DNA from: a bacterium
Lineage (GTDB): Bacteria > JACRDZ01 > JAQUKH01
Length of the DNA stretch: 64,000 bases
Assembly (NCBI GenBank): GCA_028719205.1
Contig: JAQUKH010000005.1
Coordinates: forward strand, 43,016 to 107,015
Direction: 5' to 3'
The stretch's first letter is position 1, and each line of letters starts with the position of its first letter. A program made the position numbers and the translations under genes. The notes beneath the pieces are model-generated. The model searched no databases, had not been told where the DNA came from, and worked only from the letters and a program-made list of their open reading frames with translations. Positions 8,571 to 16,597 of the stretch are shown piece by piece.

Positions 8571-8918
8571 ATGTTCGATTTTGAAAATCTGGAAGTCTAC
8601 AAAAAAGCTAAAGAACTTAATAAGGAAATTTTAAGTTTTTAAGAAAAAACAAACAGATCGATTACTATTTGCGTGATCAATTACGAAGAGCATCAATAAG
8701 CATGGTTATTAATATTACAGAAGGAAGCGACCGATTTTCCAAGCGGATAAGAAAAACTTCTATATTATTGCCAGAGGTTCAACTTATGAATGTGTTTCTT
8801 GCTGGAAATAATTTTAGAAGAAAAACATTTAACAGTACAAATATTTAAAAGTTTCTATCAAAAATTTGAAATTATATCTAAAATGCTTTTAGGCTTAATA
8901 AATAGTCAAAAGATTTGA
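8571..8918 (+). pseudogene. Decayed four-helix-bundle protein gene (23S rRNA intervening-sequence family)
   Basis: Reading across three frames gives FDFENLEVYKKAKELNKEIL, then YYLRDQLRRASISMVINITE, NFYIIARGSTYECVS and LEIILEEKHLTVQIFKSF, in the order found in the four-helix-bundle/S23 family. At least two or three frameshifts break it (near 8640, 8770 and 8810), so no product of normal length (about 115 aa) is possible. Intact members bind RNA or nucleic acids and occur in 23S rRNA insertions or as scattered single genes. It sits alone between two tRNA-Leu 3'-end copies. Confidence 0.8.
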
Positions 8919-8967
8919 TGGTTTTCTTTAAGTGGTGACAAACACCAGCCTTCCGCCGCAGGAGTAA

Positions 8968-9044
8968 GGGGCAAAGCCCTATGTAGAGCGCATAGCTAGA
9001 TTCCAACCCCCGGCACCATTCCTTTATGTGTTTTTTCTTTTAAA
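8968..9044 (+). repeat. Left cassette-flanking direct repeat ending in a tRNA-Leu-like 3' end
   Basis: Begins GGGGCAAAGCCC and contains, at 8999-9018, an 18/20 match to the last 20 bases of tRNA-Leu, followed by CCTTTATGTG and a T-rich tail. The same arrangement recurs at 14103-14179 in direct orientation. The two copies bracket the 5.1-kb cassette with the membrane proteins, cupin and radical SAM fusion. Confidence 0.75.
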
Positions 9045-9100
9045 ATTTCAAGTTTATTTCTTGGCTGATTCTTGTTTTAATTATTGTTTCCCTTAAAATT

Positions 9101-9190
9101 TTATTCACCATGCGTCATGGGTTTACCTTTAACTTTGCGAAGATGATAAATCTCCGGTATCAATTCCTCTGCAATCTTGGGACTATACAT
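9101..9190 (-). CDS. Very short ORF, probably a truncated small protein
   Basis: 29 codons reading MYSPKIAEELIPEIYHLRKV and then KGKPMTHGE. AAGGTG lies 5-6 nt before the ATG. The start resembles short bacterial proteins that begin MYSPKI and continue with a helix; here it stops early, so it is likely a remnant. It is the only coding signal in the 478-bp stretch 8919-9396 apart from the repeat and a promoter for the next operon. Confidence 0.35.
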   Translation of the reverse strand: MYSPKIAEELIPEIYHLRKVKGKPMTHGE

Positions 9191-9320
9191 TTTTTCACCT
9201 TCTTTTTTTTAAATTTAAATAACCATTGTCACTATAGGCCGTTGTAATGAGAGTGAAAAGAGAGGAAAGTTGATAAAAATAATAAATAAAACAACTAACC
9301 TAGGATTAATTAAAATTTAG

Positions 9321-9350
9321 TTGGCAATTCTTTTAGATTAGGTGTAAAAT
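9321..9350 (+). promoter_or_regulatory. Promoter of the two-membrane-protein/cupin operon
   Basis: TTGGCA (9321-9326), 18-bp spacer, TAAAAT (9345-9350). Predicted start about 9357, 40 nt before the ATG at 9397. That ATG has no clear ribosome-binding site. Confidence 0.5.
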
Positions 9351-9396
9351 TTTGTATTATTTAAATAATTAATGTTTACAGAATTACCAAAAATCC

Positions 9397-9951
9397 ATGG
9401 AAGATCATCTTGTTGTAGACTTCTTAAATGATTTAAGACTCGAAATTCGTGAAACAAAAAAAGAGCGAGCAGATTTTATACGTCAGAAGTTTACCTATGT
9501 GATAGGATTATTAGGAATTGGAAGCATTTCAATTGGAAGTTTCAAACCCCTGATTCTTCTATATCTTGCTCCGATTATTGCGTTTACTTTCGACCTATAT
9601 ATTGTTGGTGCAAGTTTTAAAATCAAAAGAGCAGGTGGTTTCCTTTGTCGGGAAGATTCTAAATCATCAAGTGAAGAAAAAAAATGGGAGGAATGGGTTA
9701 GACAAAACAGGGATCCATTCCCCCAATTAGCAGGCTTGCTTGTGTCAATTATGGTACTCTTCGTATCAATGATAGTGCTTTGGTTAGAAGACAAAAATAA
9801 TCTTTTTTATTGGGCATGGATCATAATTAATCTCCTGATTCTTATAGGAGTGTGGACATATAGTTATATACTTAATGAAGCAATTCACAAATTTGAAATA
9901 AAAAAAATAATAATTTTATTTATATCAATTTTTAAATCGAGGGGAAAATGA
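9397..9951 (+). CDS. Four-TM membrane protein A of the radical SAM cassette
   Basis: 184 aa. A charged N-terminal helix (about 1-27, rich in E, R and K) precedes two hydrophobic hairpins: about 30-46 and 50-70, then about 110-130 and 135-157. The loop between hairpins is polar and contains KKWEEWVRQNRDPFP. A basic tail ends the chain. No catalytic motif is seen. Its stop overlaps the next start by 4 bp (ATGA), so the two are translationally coupled and probably form one complex. Sequence is visibly more AT-rich than the core genes. Paired small membrane proteins next to enzymes occur in defence and signalling islands, but I do not recognise this family. Confidence 0.7.
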   Translation: MEDHLVVDFLNDLRLEIRETKKERADFIRQKFTYVIGLLGIGSISIGSFKPLILLYLAPIIAFTFDLYIVGASFKIKRAGGFLCREDSKSSSEEKKWEEWVRQNRDPFPQLAGLLVSIMVLFVSMIVLWLEDKNNLFYWAWIIINLLILIGVWTYSYILNEAIHKFEIKKIIILFISIFKSRGK

Positions 9952-10505
9952 TCGATTTATTGGAATATATAAAAATTCAATGGGAAGATATACATCATTC
10001 TCGAAATCAAGAATGGAGAGTTCTAGCAATAATTATTGGAATTTTTTATGCCCTTTTTAATATAAATCCAGCAAGCTACAACGAATTACATATAGCAATT
10101 ACAATTTTAGGATTAATTGCATGTGGAATGGGTGTATATATGAGTGTTATTCATTGGTTTCTTTTTTATAATAAACTGCATGTAATTTCGGCTTGTGAAA
10201 AAGAATTAGGCCTTGAAGTAAATTTTTATAAACCACCCTTTGCCGTTCAAGGGCTAATATTATTAAGCTATTTTTTTGTTGCAAGTATTTTAATCGGATG
10301 GTTAACATGGCTAATATCAGAAACAATTTGGATTTCTTATTTCATTTTTACTTTATGTTTTTTAATCGGTTTTAGCATTTGTATCATTATTAAAATCAGG
10401 ATTCAAAAGAAAATAGAAGAGAATACATCGATTACTTTCAAAAAAGGGAAAAAAAATGAGGAAAAACCAAAAACAACAGTTTCCATTAATAGCGGAATTG
10501 AATGA
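9948..10505 (+). CDS. Four-TM membrane protein B of the radical SAM cassette
   Basis: 185 aa. It starts with a short amphipathic segment (IKIQWEDIHHSRNQEWRVL) leading straight into a hydrophobic helix (about 25-42), then helices at about 48-72, 97-120 and 125-148, and ends in a long basic tail (KKIEENTSITFKKGKK). The ATG overlaps the stop of the previous gene by 4 bp; the SD is GAGGGG just upstream. Similar in size and layout to protein A but not obviously homologous. The conserved-looking WEDIHHSR stretch is the best search handle. Function unknown. Confidence 0.7.
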   Translation: MIDLLEYIKIQWEDIHHSRNQEWRVLAIIIGIFYALFNINPASYNELHIAITILGLIACGMGVYMSVIHWFLFYNKLHVISACEKELGLEVNFYKPPFAVQGLILLSYFFVASILIGWLTWLISETIWISYFIFTLCFLIGFSICIIIKIRIQKKIEENTSITFKKGKKNEEKPKTTVSINSGIE

Positions 10506-10950
10506 TTTGACTAATTGCCTCAATCAAATGGGAACAAAACCGCTTAAACTAATTGCTAATAAAGTTTATAGAGAAGTTAAAGAAACCAAATGGGATGTTC
10601 CTATGTGGAGTTTTATAAGCAACAAAGGAATTATTAAAGATAAAAAGCTACTCACCAATCCAGAAGATACTTTTCAATTCTCACTTGCTAATCAACATTC
10701 AAAACAAGATTTTCATGTGCACAAAAAAATATTTGAGATTTATGTCTCTTATTCAAAAATAGAAATATTGTATATCAATAAAGAGAAAACAAAAGAATCC
10801 TTAAAAATTTTCAGAGGGATATTAATTGTCCCTCCTATGTTGATACATAAAATTAAATTGCACGGTATCACCTTTGTTTTCCAAGTTGGGGCTAAAGGAT
10901 CTAAAGTCCATAATGATAAAAAAATATTAAAATCTTCAGCTTATAGATAG
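10456..10950 (+). CDS. Small cupin-domain protein
   Basis: 164 aa. Residues about 70-145 form a cupin: H87-x-H89-x4-E94 (motif 1), a GILIVPP turn, and H131 in motif 2, so all four metal ligands are present. Cupins with an intact site can be metal enzymes or sugar/ligand binders. The gene begins inside the previous one (50-bp overlap) with AAAGGG 8 nt before the ATG, which argues for coupled expression with the two membrane proteins. No signal peptide. The first 65 residues carry no recognised domain. Confidence 0.7.
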   Translation: MRKNQKQQFPLIAELNDLTNCLNQMGTKPLKLIANKVYREVKETKWDVPMWSFISNKGIIKDKKLLTNPEDTFQFSLANQHSKQDFHVHKKIFEIYVSYSKIEILYINKEKTKESLKIFRGILIVPPMLIHKIKLHGITFVFQVGAKGSKVHNDKKILKSSAYR

Positions 10951-11120
10951 TATTGTTTTGCAACATAGGCTATCTTTTAATATAAAATTATATTTTATAA
11001 ACTTAATATATTTGATCATTTGGCAATAATTTGCTTATAGCTATTTTCCAAATTATAAATAATGATGTTTGTTTTTTGTTTTTTATAGTAAAATTATAAT
11101 ATCCAATTAAAGGGGTGTTC

Positions 11121-13988
11121 ATGTCTAGTTTAACATTTATTCACCTTTCTGATCTTCATATTGGGCAAAAGGACGAAAAGGGAAATGAGCCGCCACAGGA
11201 TTGCGCCGGACTTAATGCAAAAAAACTAATTAATGATTTACTAAAAATACGAGAAGAAAAATCTATCTCATTTCGTCCAGACGAAACATTTTTTTTAATC
11301 TCTGGGGACATTACGAATACATGTAAGTGGGATCAATTCGAAATTGCAATAATGTTTATTGAGCAAATTCGGAAACAATATTCTCTTAAATTTGGGGGAT
11401 TTGAGCTATCTTCTGATCACTTCATTTGCATTCCAGGAAACCATGATTTAAAATTAGCTGAAATAAAAAATCCCAAAGTATCTTTTTTTGAAAAATACTT
11501 GCCATTTAAATCTTTTTTGGATTTTGTAACAGACTATTCATCTTTTGCGCGTAGTTTTACTCACGAAAATCCATTTATTAATATAAGATTTGATACTCCA
11601 CTTAGTACACAAATAATTTGGATTGATACTTGCAGGACTATAGATTATTTTGACTCTCGCCCCAAAGAAAAACGAAAATCTTTATTACAGGGGACTTTCG
11701 GATATATAACAGAAGATTACTTAAGCTCCTTAGAAAAGACTCTTTTACTCGAAGATCAAAAAGTCCTCAGAATTGCTTTAATGCATCATCCATTAACAGA
11801 CTTATCTACTGGGGATAGTACCCCATCGGATGGAATTTCTATTAGTAAATTAATTTCTTGGCTAACAAAACATAAATTTGCTTTAATTTTCTCTGGACAT
11901 ATTCATTATACCGAGGCAACTGGATATTCAAAACCTGATCATAAAATGCCAGAATACCCTGGAAGCATTAGTGAAAACAGTGTTGGGCATTCATTTCCAA
12001 CAAAACCTTCTGTTGAACCAATTAGTTATGAAATAATTCAGATTGAAGAACACTTTGGAAAAACAGTTAGCAGGAAATATACCAGGCAGTTCTCATGGAG
12101 CACAAACACATTGGCAGATGAAAAAAACAAATGGACTGATAATAGCGAATCGAAAAATCCTATAAATCTACCAAAAATTTATAATACAAAAGATTTTCTA
12201 GGTATTAAAGGATCAAATGTATGGCACGTAATATCACATTGCAAACCGGGAAAATTTGAAAATTACGGAGCACAATCACCTGGTGAAGTCGTTAATAGTT
12301 TGATGCTTCACTTACTTAGCCAACCACAAAATGATTTAATTCATGTAACAGAAAAAACCAAAATTAATTGGAATATTTTTGCAGGAAACAATCTGCTATT
12401 TGTTATAGATTCTCCACATTTTAATCCTTATACAAGACAATTACTAACAGACTATAAAACCTATTTAGCTGGCGGGAATGTTGAATTCATTGATGAACCG
12501 AATCAATTAAATGTTAAACAAAGAATTCAAATCGGCAACCAACCTCCTTTAGCTTCAACTAAACAACCTGAGCAAACTCTTTTTGATTGTTATGAAGATT
12601 ACTTACTGATTATGCGCCTTCCTGGCTTTGAACCTCATAAAAAAACCAAGAAGTTGGAAATAAAAGATCTTGACGAGAATAAAGTTATTTGGATAATTGC
12701 AGGTATCCATAGCAAAGCTAGCTATGCTGGAACACAGATATTTAATGCAGATAATTTGCAAAAATTCACTTCCAGTCTAAACAAATTAAGTAATGGTAAA
12801 ATTCCTAAATATTTTGAAATTGTATACAAAGTCCCTCAGGAAAAACCCAAAATAACTGATTTTTCCTCACTGGAACGCGTATATTTCAATGTTTTACGTC
12901 TAAAAAAAGATGTTGCAATGGGAGATGATTTACCATCCGGAGTTGCTGTTATCTTATCCTCTAATAAGAATGTTTGGGCAAAAACTCCGGTCCATATAGT
13001 TCATTTAGATCCAGTTGCAGGATGCAATTATTCATGCCCAGAATGTATTGAAAATGAAATGAAAAATAAAAATTTATTTTTATCAATTAAAAGTTGTATA
13101 CGTATTCTTTGTGATTTAAAAAAAATTGGCTGTGAACGTATAAATTTTTATGGTGGTGAACCGACTCTTCATCCAGAATTTCCCGAGTTATTAAATGCTA
13201 CTTCTGCAATGGGATATAATTCACTTCTAGTAACTAACGGTTCACAATTGCATAATCAAGATATAACTAATTCATTAATTTATGCTTCTTCCAAAATTCA
13301 TATTCGGGTTTCCTTAGATGCACATAATCAAAATACTTACGAAAAGATTCATGGAATCAATAAAAATACAGCTGACGTTGGAGTGATTAAAGATACGATT
13401 AAGTTTTTAATTAATCAGGGAATCCCTGTTAGTATTTCTATTTTGGTAAGGCCAGAAATTGTAAACGAATTAGAATCTGCCGTTAACTTTTGGAGAAATG
13501 CCCATGCAACAGCAATAATACTTCGTCCCCTTACCGCAAGAAATGGCAAAGGACCTATCTTACCGAGTAAAACCGATGATTCTCAAACAATACTAAGTAT
13601 ACTGAATAAAAACAAGGGATTTGTTCTCACACCTTTTTGGTTTCATAATTTACTTCAAAATCACCCAGAAACTCAGAAAAAAGATTATTATACGTGTTAT
13701 TCTGGTTATTATCGTATAGCCATATCTCCATATAATGAATCATGTCCAAAAGCGGAAAAGGAAATAGAGAGTATCCCACTTACGCAAACCAACGATGCAT
13801 GGATTTCCCTTTGCACATATCGCCGTTTTGACCCCAATTTTGGTTGTAAATACCCCTCAGATTTAAATCAATGGCTTAAAGATTACAGACAGCAAATTTT
13901 AAATAAAATTGATCCTTCAAAAAACTGTAACGAAATATTTTGTTGCAGAGATGGATATAATCGCCAGATATCCTCTCTTACAAGGTAA
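11121..13988 (+). CDS. Metallophosphoesterase-radical SAM fusion protein
   Basis: 955 aa. Residues 1-330 form a calcineurin-like phosphoesterase with every metal motif: D11-L-H13, G62-D63, G106-N107-H108-D109, H222-H223 and G259-H260-I-H262. Residues about 350-600 are a second domain, perhaps Rossmann-like, with IIAGIHSKASYAG near its end. Residues about 620-860 are a radical SAM domain with C635-x3-C639-x2-C642 and GGEPT (678-682). The C-terminus carries about seven more Cys that could bind extra iron-sulphur clusters, as in SPASM proteins. The ATG at 11121 is preferred over a GTG at 11115, because the GTG overlaps the SD (AAAGGGG, 11109-11115). A TATAAT at 11095-11100 suggests its own promoter. 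No signal peptide, so cytoplasmic. Substrate unknown. Confidence 0.85.
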   Translation: MSSLTFIHLSDLHIGQKDEKGNEPPQDCAGLNAKKLINDLLKIREEKSISFRPDETFFLISGDITNTCKWDQFEIAIMFIEQIRKQYSLKFGGFELSSDHFICIPGNHDLKLAEIKNPKVSFFEKYLPFKSFLDFVTDYSSFARSFTHENPFINIRFDTPLSTQIIWIDTCRTIDYFDSRPKEKRKSLLQGTFGYITEDYLSSLEKTLLLEDQKVLRIALMHHPLTDLSTGDSTPSDGISISKLISWLTKHKFALIFSGHIHYTEATGYSKPDHKMPEYPGSISENSVGHSFPTKPSVEPISYEIIQIEEHFGKTVSRKYTRQFSWSTNTLADEKNKWTDNSESKNPINLPKIYNTKDFLGIKGSNVWHVISHCKPGKFENYGAQSPGEVVNSLMLHLLSQPQNDLIHVTEKTKINWNIFAGNNLLFVIDSPHFNPYTRQLLTDYKTYLAGGNVEFIDEPNQLNVKQRIQIGNQPPLASTKQPEQTLFDCYEDYLLIMRLPGFEPHKKTKKLEIKDLDENKVIWIIAGIHSKASYAGTQIFNADNLQKFTSSLNKLSNGKIPKYFEIVYKVPQEKPKITDFSSLERVYFNVLRLKKDVAMGDDLPSGVAVILSSNKNVWAKTPVHIVHLDPVAGCNYSCPECIENEMKNKNLFLSIKSCIRILCDLKKIGCERINFYGGEPTLHPEFPELLNATSAMGYNSLLVTNGSQLHNQDITNSLIYASSKIHIRVSLDAHNQNTYEKIHGINKNTADVGVIKDTIKFLINQGIPVSISILVRPEIVNELESAVNFWRNAHATAIILRPLTARNGKGPILPSKTDDSQTILSILNKNKGFVLTPFWFHNLLQNHPETQKKDYYTCYSGYYRIAISPYNESCPKAEKEIESIPLTQTNDAWISLCTYRRFDPNFGCKYPSDLNQWLKDYRQQILNKIDPSKNCNEIFCCRDGYNRQISSLTR

Positions 13989-14043
13989 TATTTTATAGAA
14001 AATTACTCAACTTTACCCCCCATAGCCTTAAAATAGAAGGACT

Positions 14044-14139
14044 ATGAATAAAAACAATAACTACAATCTAATCACCTTCTTTGCTGAAACTAATTTCCGC
14101 GGGGGGCAAAGCCCCTATGGAGAGCTAAGCGAAGATTAG
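14044..14139 (+). CDS. 31-codon ORF just downstream of the radical SAM gene
   Basis: Reads MNKNNNYNLITFFAETNFRG then GQSPYGELSED. AGAAGG ends 3 nt before the ATG. It starts 55 bp after the radical SAM fusion gene. The last third lies in the cassette-flanking repeat, so part of it may be fortuitous. A short peptide beside a SPASM-like radical SAM gene could be a modification substrate, and FRGG resembles a leader-cleavage site, but both are conjecture. It lies in the 385-bp stretch 13989-14373, which otherwise holds the repeat and a promoter. Confidence 0.25.
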   Translation: MNKNNNYNLITFFAETNFRGGQSPYGELSED

Positions 14140-14179
14140 GACCTCCGACACCATACCTTAATGTATTTTTCTTTCAAAT
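14103..14179 (+). repeat. Right cassette-flanking direct repeat ending in a tRNA-Leu-like 3' end
   Basis: Matches 8968-9044: GGGGCAAAGCCC, TATG(G/T)AGAGC, GATT, ACC(T/C)CCG(A/G)CACCAT, CCTT(A/T)ATGT and a T-rich tail. Bases 14134-14153 match the last 20 bases of tRNA-Leu at 17 positions. Confidence 0.75.
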
Positions 14180-14271
14180 CAATAATCATAAAAAAAGAAA
14201 ATACTTTCAAATTTGATAAATAGTCCAAAATATTAGTTTTCATTTCTTCTCTTTATATTCATCAATATTAC

Positions 14272-14300
14272 TTGACTAATATTAAATACAGGATTAGAAT
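14272..14300 (+). promoter_or_regulatory. Promoter of the secreted protease gene
   Basis: TTGACT (14272-14277), 17-bp spacer, TAGAAT (14295-14300). Predicted start about 14307, 67 nt before the ATG at 14374. Confidence 0.6.
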
Positions 14301-14373
14301 TTTAATAATTTGTTTGAGCTTCTCAACAACAAAGAATTTCATATATTAATTGTTAGTACTATAAATAAAAAAA

Positions 14374-15405
14374 ATGAATAAATATATTTTATATTGTATT
14401 TTAATAATATCTTTGTTAATCATTCCAAAATTTATTTGGGCTAGAAGAGAAATACCCGATAACAATCTTGATTATCCTGTTCTTATTACTTTATCTAATA
14501 AATATACTGGAAGTGGATTTTTTCTCCTATCCAAGAATATAGTTTATTTTGTAACAGCAAGACATGTATTATTTAGCGATCTTCCGAAACAGATATATAA
14601 GAAATATTTGCTTCCGAAAGATAAAATATTGCCAAACAACATCGATAAAATAAGTTATGATAATTATAATAAATCAATTATATTTAACGGACGAATGACA
14701 GAAGATGAGTTACGTACCCTAATTGATTGGGCAACAGATATCGAATTGAAAAATATTATTCAAGAAATTTATAATGAAACACAATTTAAATTAATTTCTG
14801 ATTCAGCCGAATTGCTTTATTATTCAAATAATAATCAAAAGGTAATAGATATTAACCTTTTAAACCTTTTTAATTCAAAAAAATTAAAGTATTCCGATAG
14901 TTGTGATATTGCTGTTGCAGAAATTGTTCAGTTTGCCAATGAAACAACTATTGTATGGAATACGAAAAATGTATCGATAAAGAATATAGAACCAGACATT
15001 AAAAAGGCAAGTGCGGTAACTAAATATGATTCTATCTTAGTTAGTAATGAAATTTATGTTTTTGGATACCCTACATCTTTAGGTTTAAAGGATTTACCTC
15101 AATTAGACAAGAAAAAACCTTTGCTTCGCAAGGGAATAATAGCCGGGAAAAATGATAAATTAAAAACTATAATAATAGATTGTCCAATTTATTATGGCAA
15201 CAGTGGAGGTCCTGTTATCCAAATAGAAGATGTTGATGCTAGCATGAAAGTCTTTACTGTTATTGGAATAATTAGCGAATTTGTTCCTTTTGTTGAAGAG
15301 CTACATAGTTCAAAATACGGTTACACAAATACTAATATTTCAAATTCTGGTTATGCAATAGTTGTTCCAATAGATTTTATTCTCGAACTAATTGAGTCAA
15401 AATAA
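14374..15405 (+). CDS. Secreted trypsin-like serine protease
   Basis: 343 aa. An N-terminal hydrophobic segment (about 4-23) ending near WARR is a signal peptide or anchor. The catalytic triad can be placed: H64 in VTARHV, D178 in DSCDIAVAEI and S277 in GNSGGPV, in the order of the S1/DegP-like fold. A 100-residue insertion between His and Asp is longer than usual. No PDZ domain, so it is not a standard DegP. It has its own promoter and no strong SD. AT-rich like the rest of the island. It may act in the periplasm; target unknown. The lipoprotein gene 134 bp downstream may be functionally linked. Confidence 0.8.
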   Translation: MNKYILYCILIISLLIIPKFIWARREIPDNNLDYPVLITLSNKYTGSGFFLLSKNIVYFVTARHVLFSDLPKQIYKKYLLPKDKILPNNIDKISYDNYNKSIIFNGRMTEDELRTLIDWATDIELKNIIQEIYNETQFKLISDSAELLYYSNNNQKVIDINLLNLFNSKKLKYSDSCDIAVAEIVQFANETTIVWNTKNVSIKNIEPDIKKASAVTKYDSILVSNEIYVFGYPTSLGLKDLPQLDKKKPLLRKGIIAGKNDKLKTIIIDCPIYYGNSGGPVIQIEDVDASMKVFTVIGIISEFVPFVEELHSSKYGYTNTNISNSGYAIVVPIDFILELIESK

Positions 15406-15538
15406 ATTTTGGCCTCACAATTCATCTGAATATTAACCACCTTTTGGTGTCGGTAACCGGCAGGCAAGCTTAAATATTATTTGCTCATTGTAAAGTTTGT
15501 AAAATATGGAATTATATAATAATTATAAAAGGAGGCTA

Positions 15539-16597
15539 ATGTTGCCTAGCTATAAGAAATTGTTTTCACTCTTTCTTTTCTTGATTTTGATACAAGTCAA
15601 TTGTGCCCATACTCCCCAAACCTTAAAAGATTGGGTAAAAGAAAGGGGCTATACTTATTACACAGACTATTCAACAATAAACATTTTAGGTTACGAAGAC
15701 CAAAAAGGCAAATTACAAAGCAATCCATACTTATCTGTATCTTCTGAAAAAGGAAATGTCCCAGATGTTTCGCAAGAAAAAAAACATATATTTAAAATTG
15801 AAGGTAAAGCCGAAATTGAACGCTTTTTAAATACTGCTACAGAAGGCAATATAACAGGCAAATTTGAAAGAAGTGCCGAAGCAGAGATAAAATTGGAAAT
15901 GCCCTTCAAAAAAGAGGCATCAGCCTTTATTCCACTCGGCCCCTGTGATAATCGAGTAATATCAATTGTTACTAAGGTATTAAACACAGGGAGCATGAAA
16001 TTAAGGATTAAGGATAAAAGCGGTATTGATATAACAAGCACATTTAAGCCAATACTTGCTAAAACTGAGAGTGGAGTTCTAATTGAATCTGGAGATGAAA
16101 TAACCATTTCCGGGAATAACTTCTATGTTGGTTATCAAACAGAGTTAAAACATTGTTATTTGGTTAAAGAAAAAGAAATAATCCTTAAACTAAGGGAACA
16201 ATATCATGACAGTGAACTTGGTATTTATGCATTACTTTCTGATTACAGGGAGGAAAATTTTAGGGGAGAAGCATTAGTATATATAATCCCAAGTAATTTT
16301 ACTGATTCTAAAGCAATTGGGGAAAATATAAACTGGACACCTTTTGGTGAAATAAATGTAAAGGCAGGGAATCCATGGGAAGATGCTATAAACCTTTCTG
16401 ATAAAAAAGGCAACGAAGAGCCTTGGAGGTTTACAACTTCAAATGGATTTAAATTAAAATTTGGAGACCATTTAGGCCTTCCAGGAATTTCTGGGATATC
16501 AGGATTTTACATAGAGGTTGTATCATTGAACAAGGAAGAGGTAAAATTAAAAGTGCAACATATAAAATATGAAGTTGTAGAGAAAAAGGAGAAATGA
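15539..16597 (+). CDS. Predicted lipoprotein, unknown function
   Basis: 352 aa from the ATG at 15539. An in-frame ATG at 15506 gives 11 more residues, but GGAGG lies 3 nt before 15539 and this start places KKLFSLFLFLILIQVNC at the N-terminus, a type II signal peptide with the lipobox Cys after VN. The mature part has beta-rich alternating sequence (about 60-230 and 240-345) and no recognised domain. It would be anchored in a membrane facing the periplasm. Last plus-strand gene of the accessory region; neighbours suggest island cargo. Confidence 0.65.
   Translation: MLPSYKKLFSLFLFLILIQVNCAHTPQTLKDWVKERGYTYYTDYSTINILGYEDQKGKLQSNPYLSVSSEKGNVPDVSQEKKHIFKIEGKAEIERFLNTATEGNITGKFERSAEAEIKLEMPFKKEASAFIPLGPCDNRVISIVTKVLNTGSMKLRIKDKSGIDITSTFKPILAKTESGVLIESGDEITISGNNFYVGYQTELKHCYLVKEKEIILKLREQYHDSELGIYALLSDYREENFRGEALVYIIPSNFTDSKAIGENINWTPFGEINVKAGNPWEDAINLSDKKGNEEPWRFTTSNGFKLKFGDHLGLPGISGISGFYIEVVSLNKEEVKLKVQHIKYEVVEKKEK

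Noticed and set aside
9495-9794. 99-codon minus-strand open frame
   Set aside because: Antisense to the four-TM protein A gene, no SD, low-complexity threonine/serine content.
15440-15455. Possible fifth, inverted tRNA-Leu end (TGGTGTCGG)
   Set aside because: Only nine bases match and the orientation is inverted; within chance in this AT-rich region.
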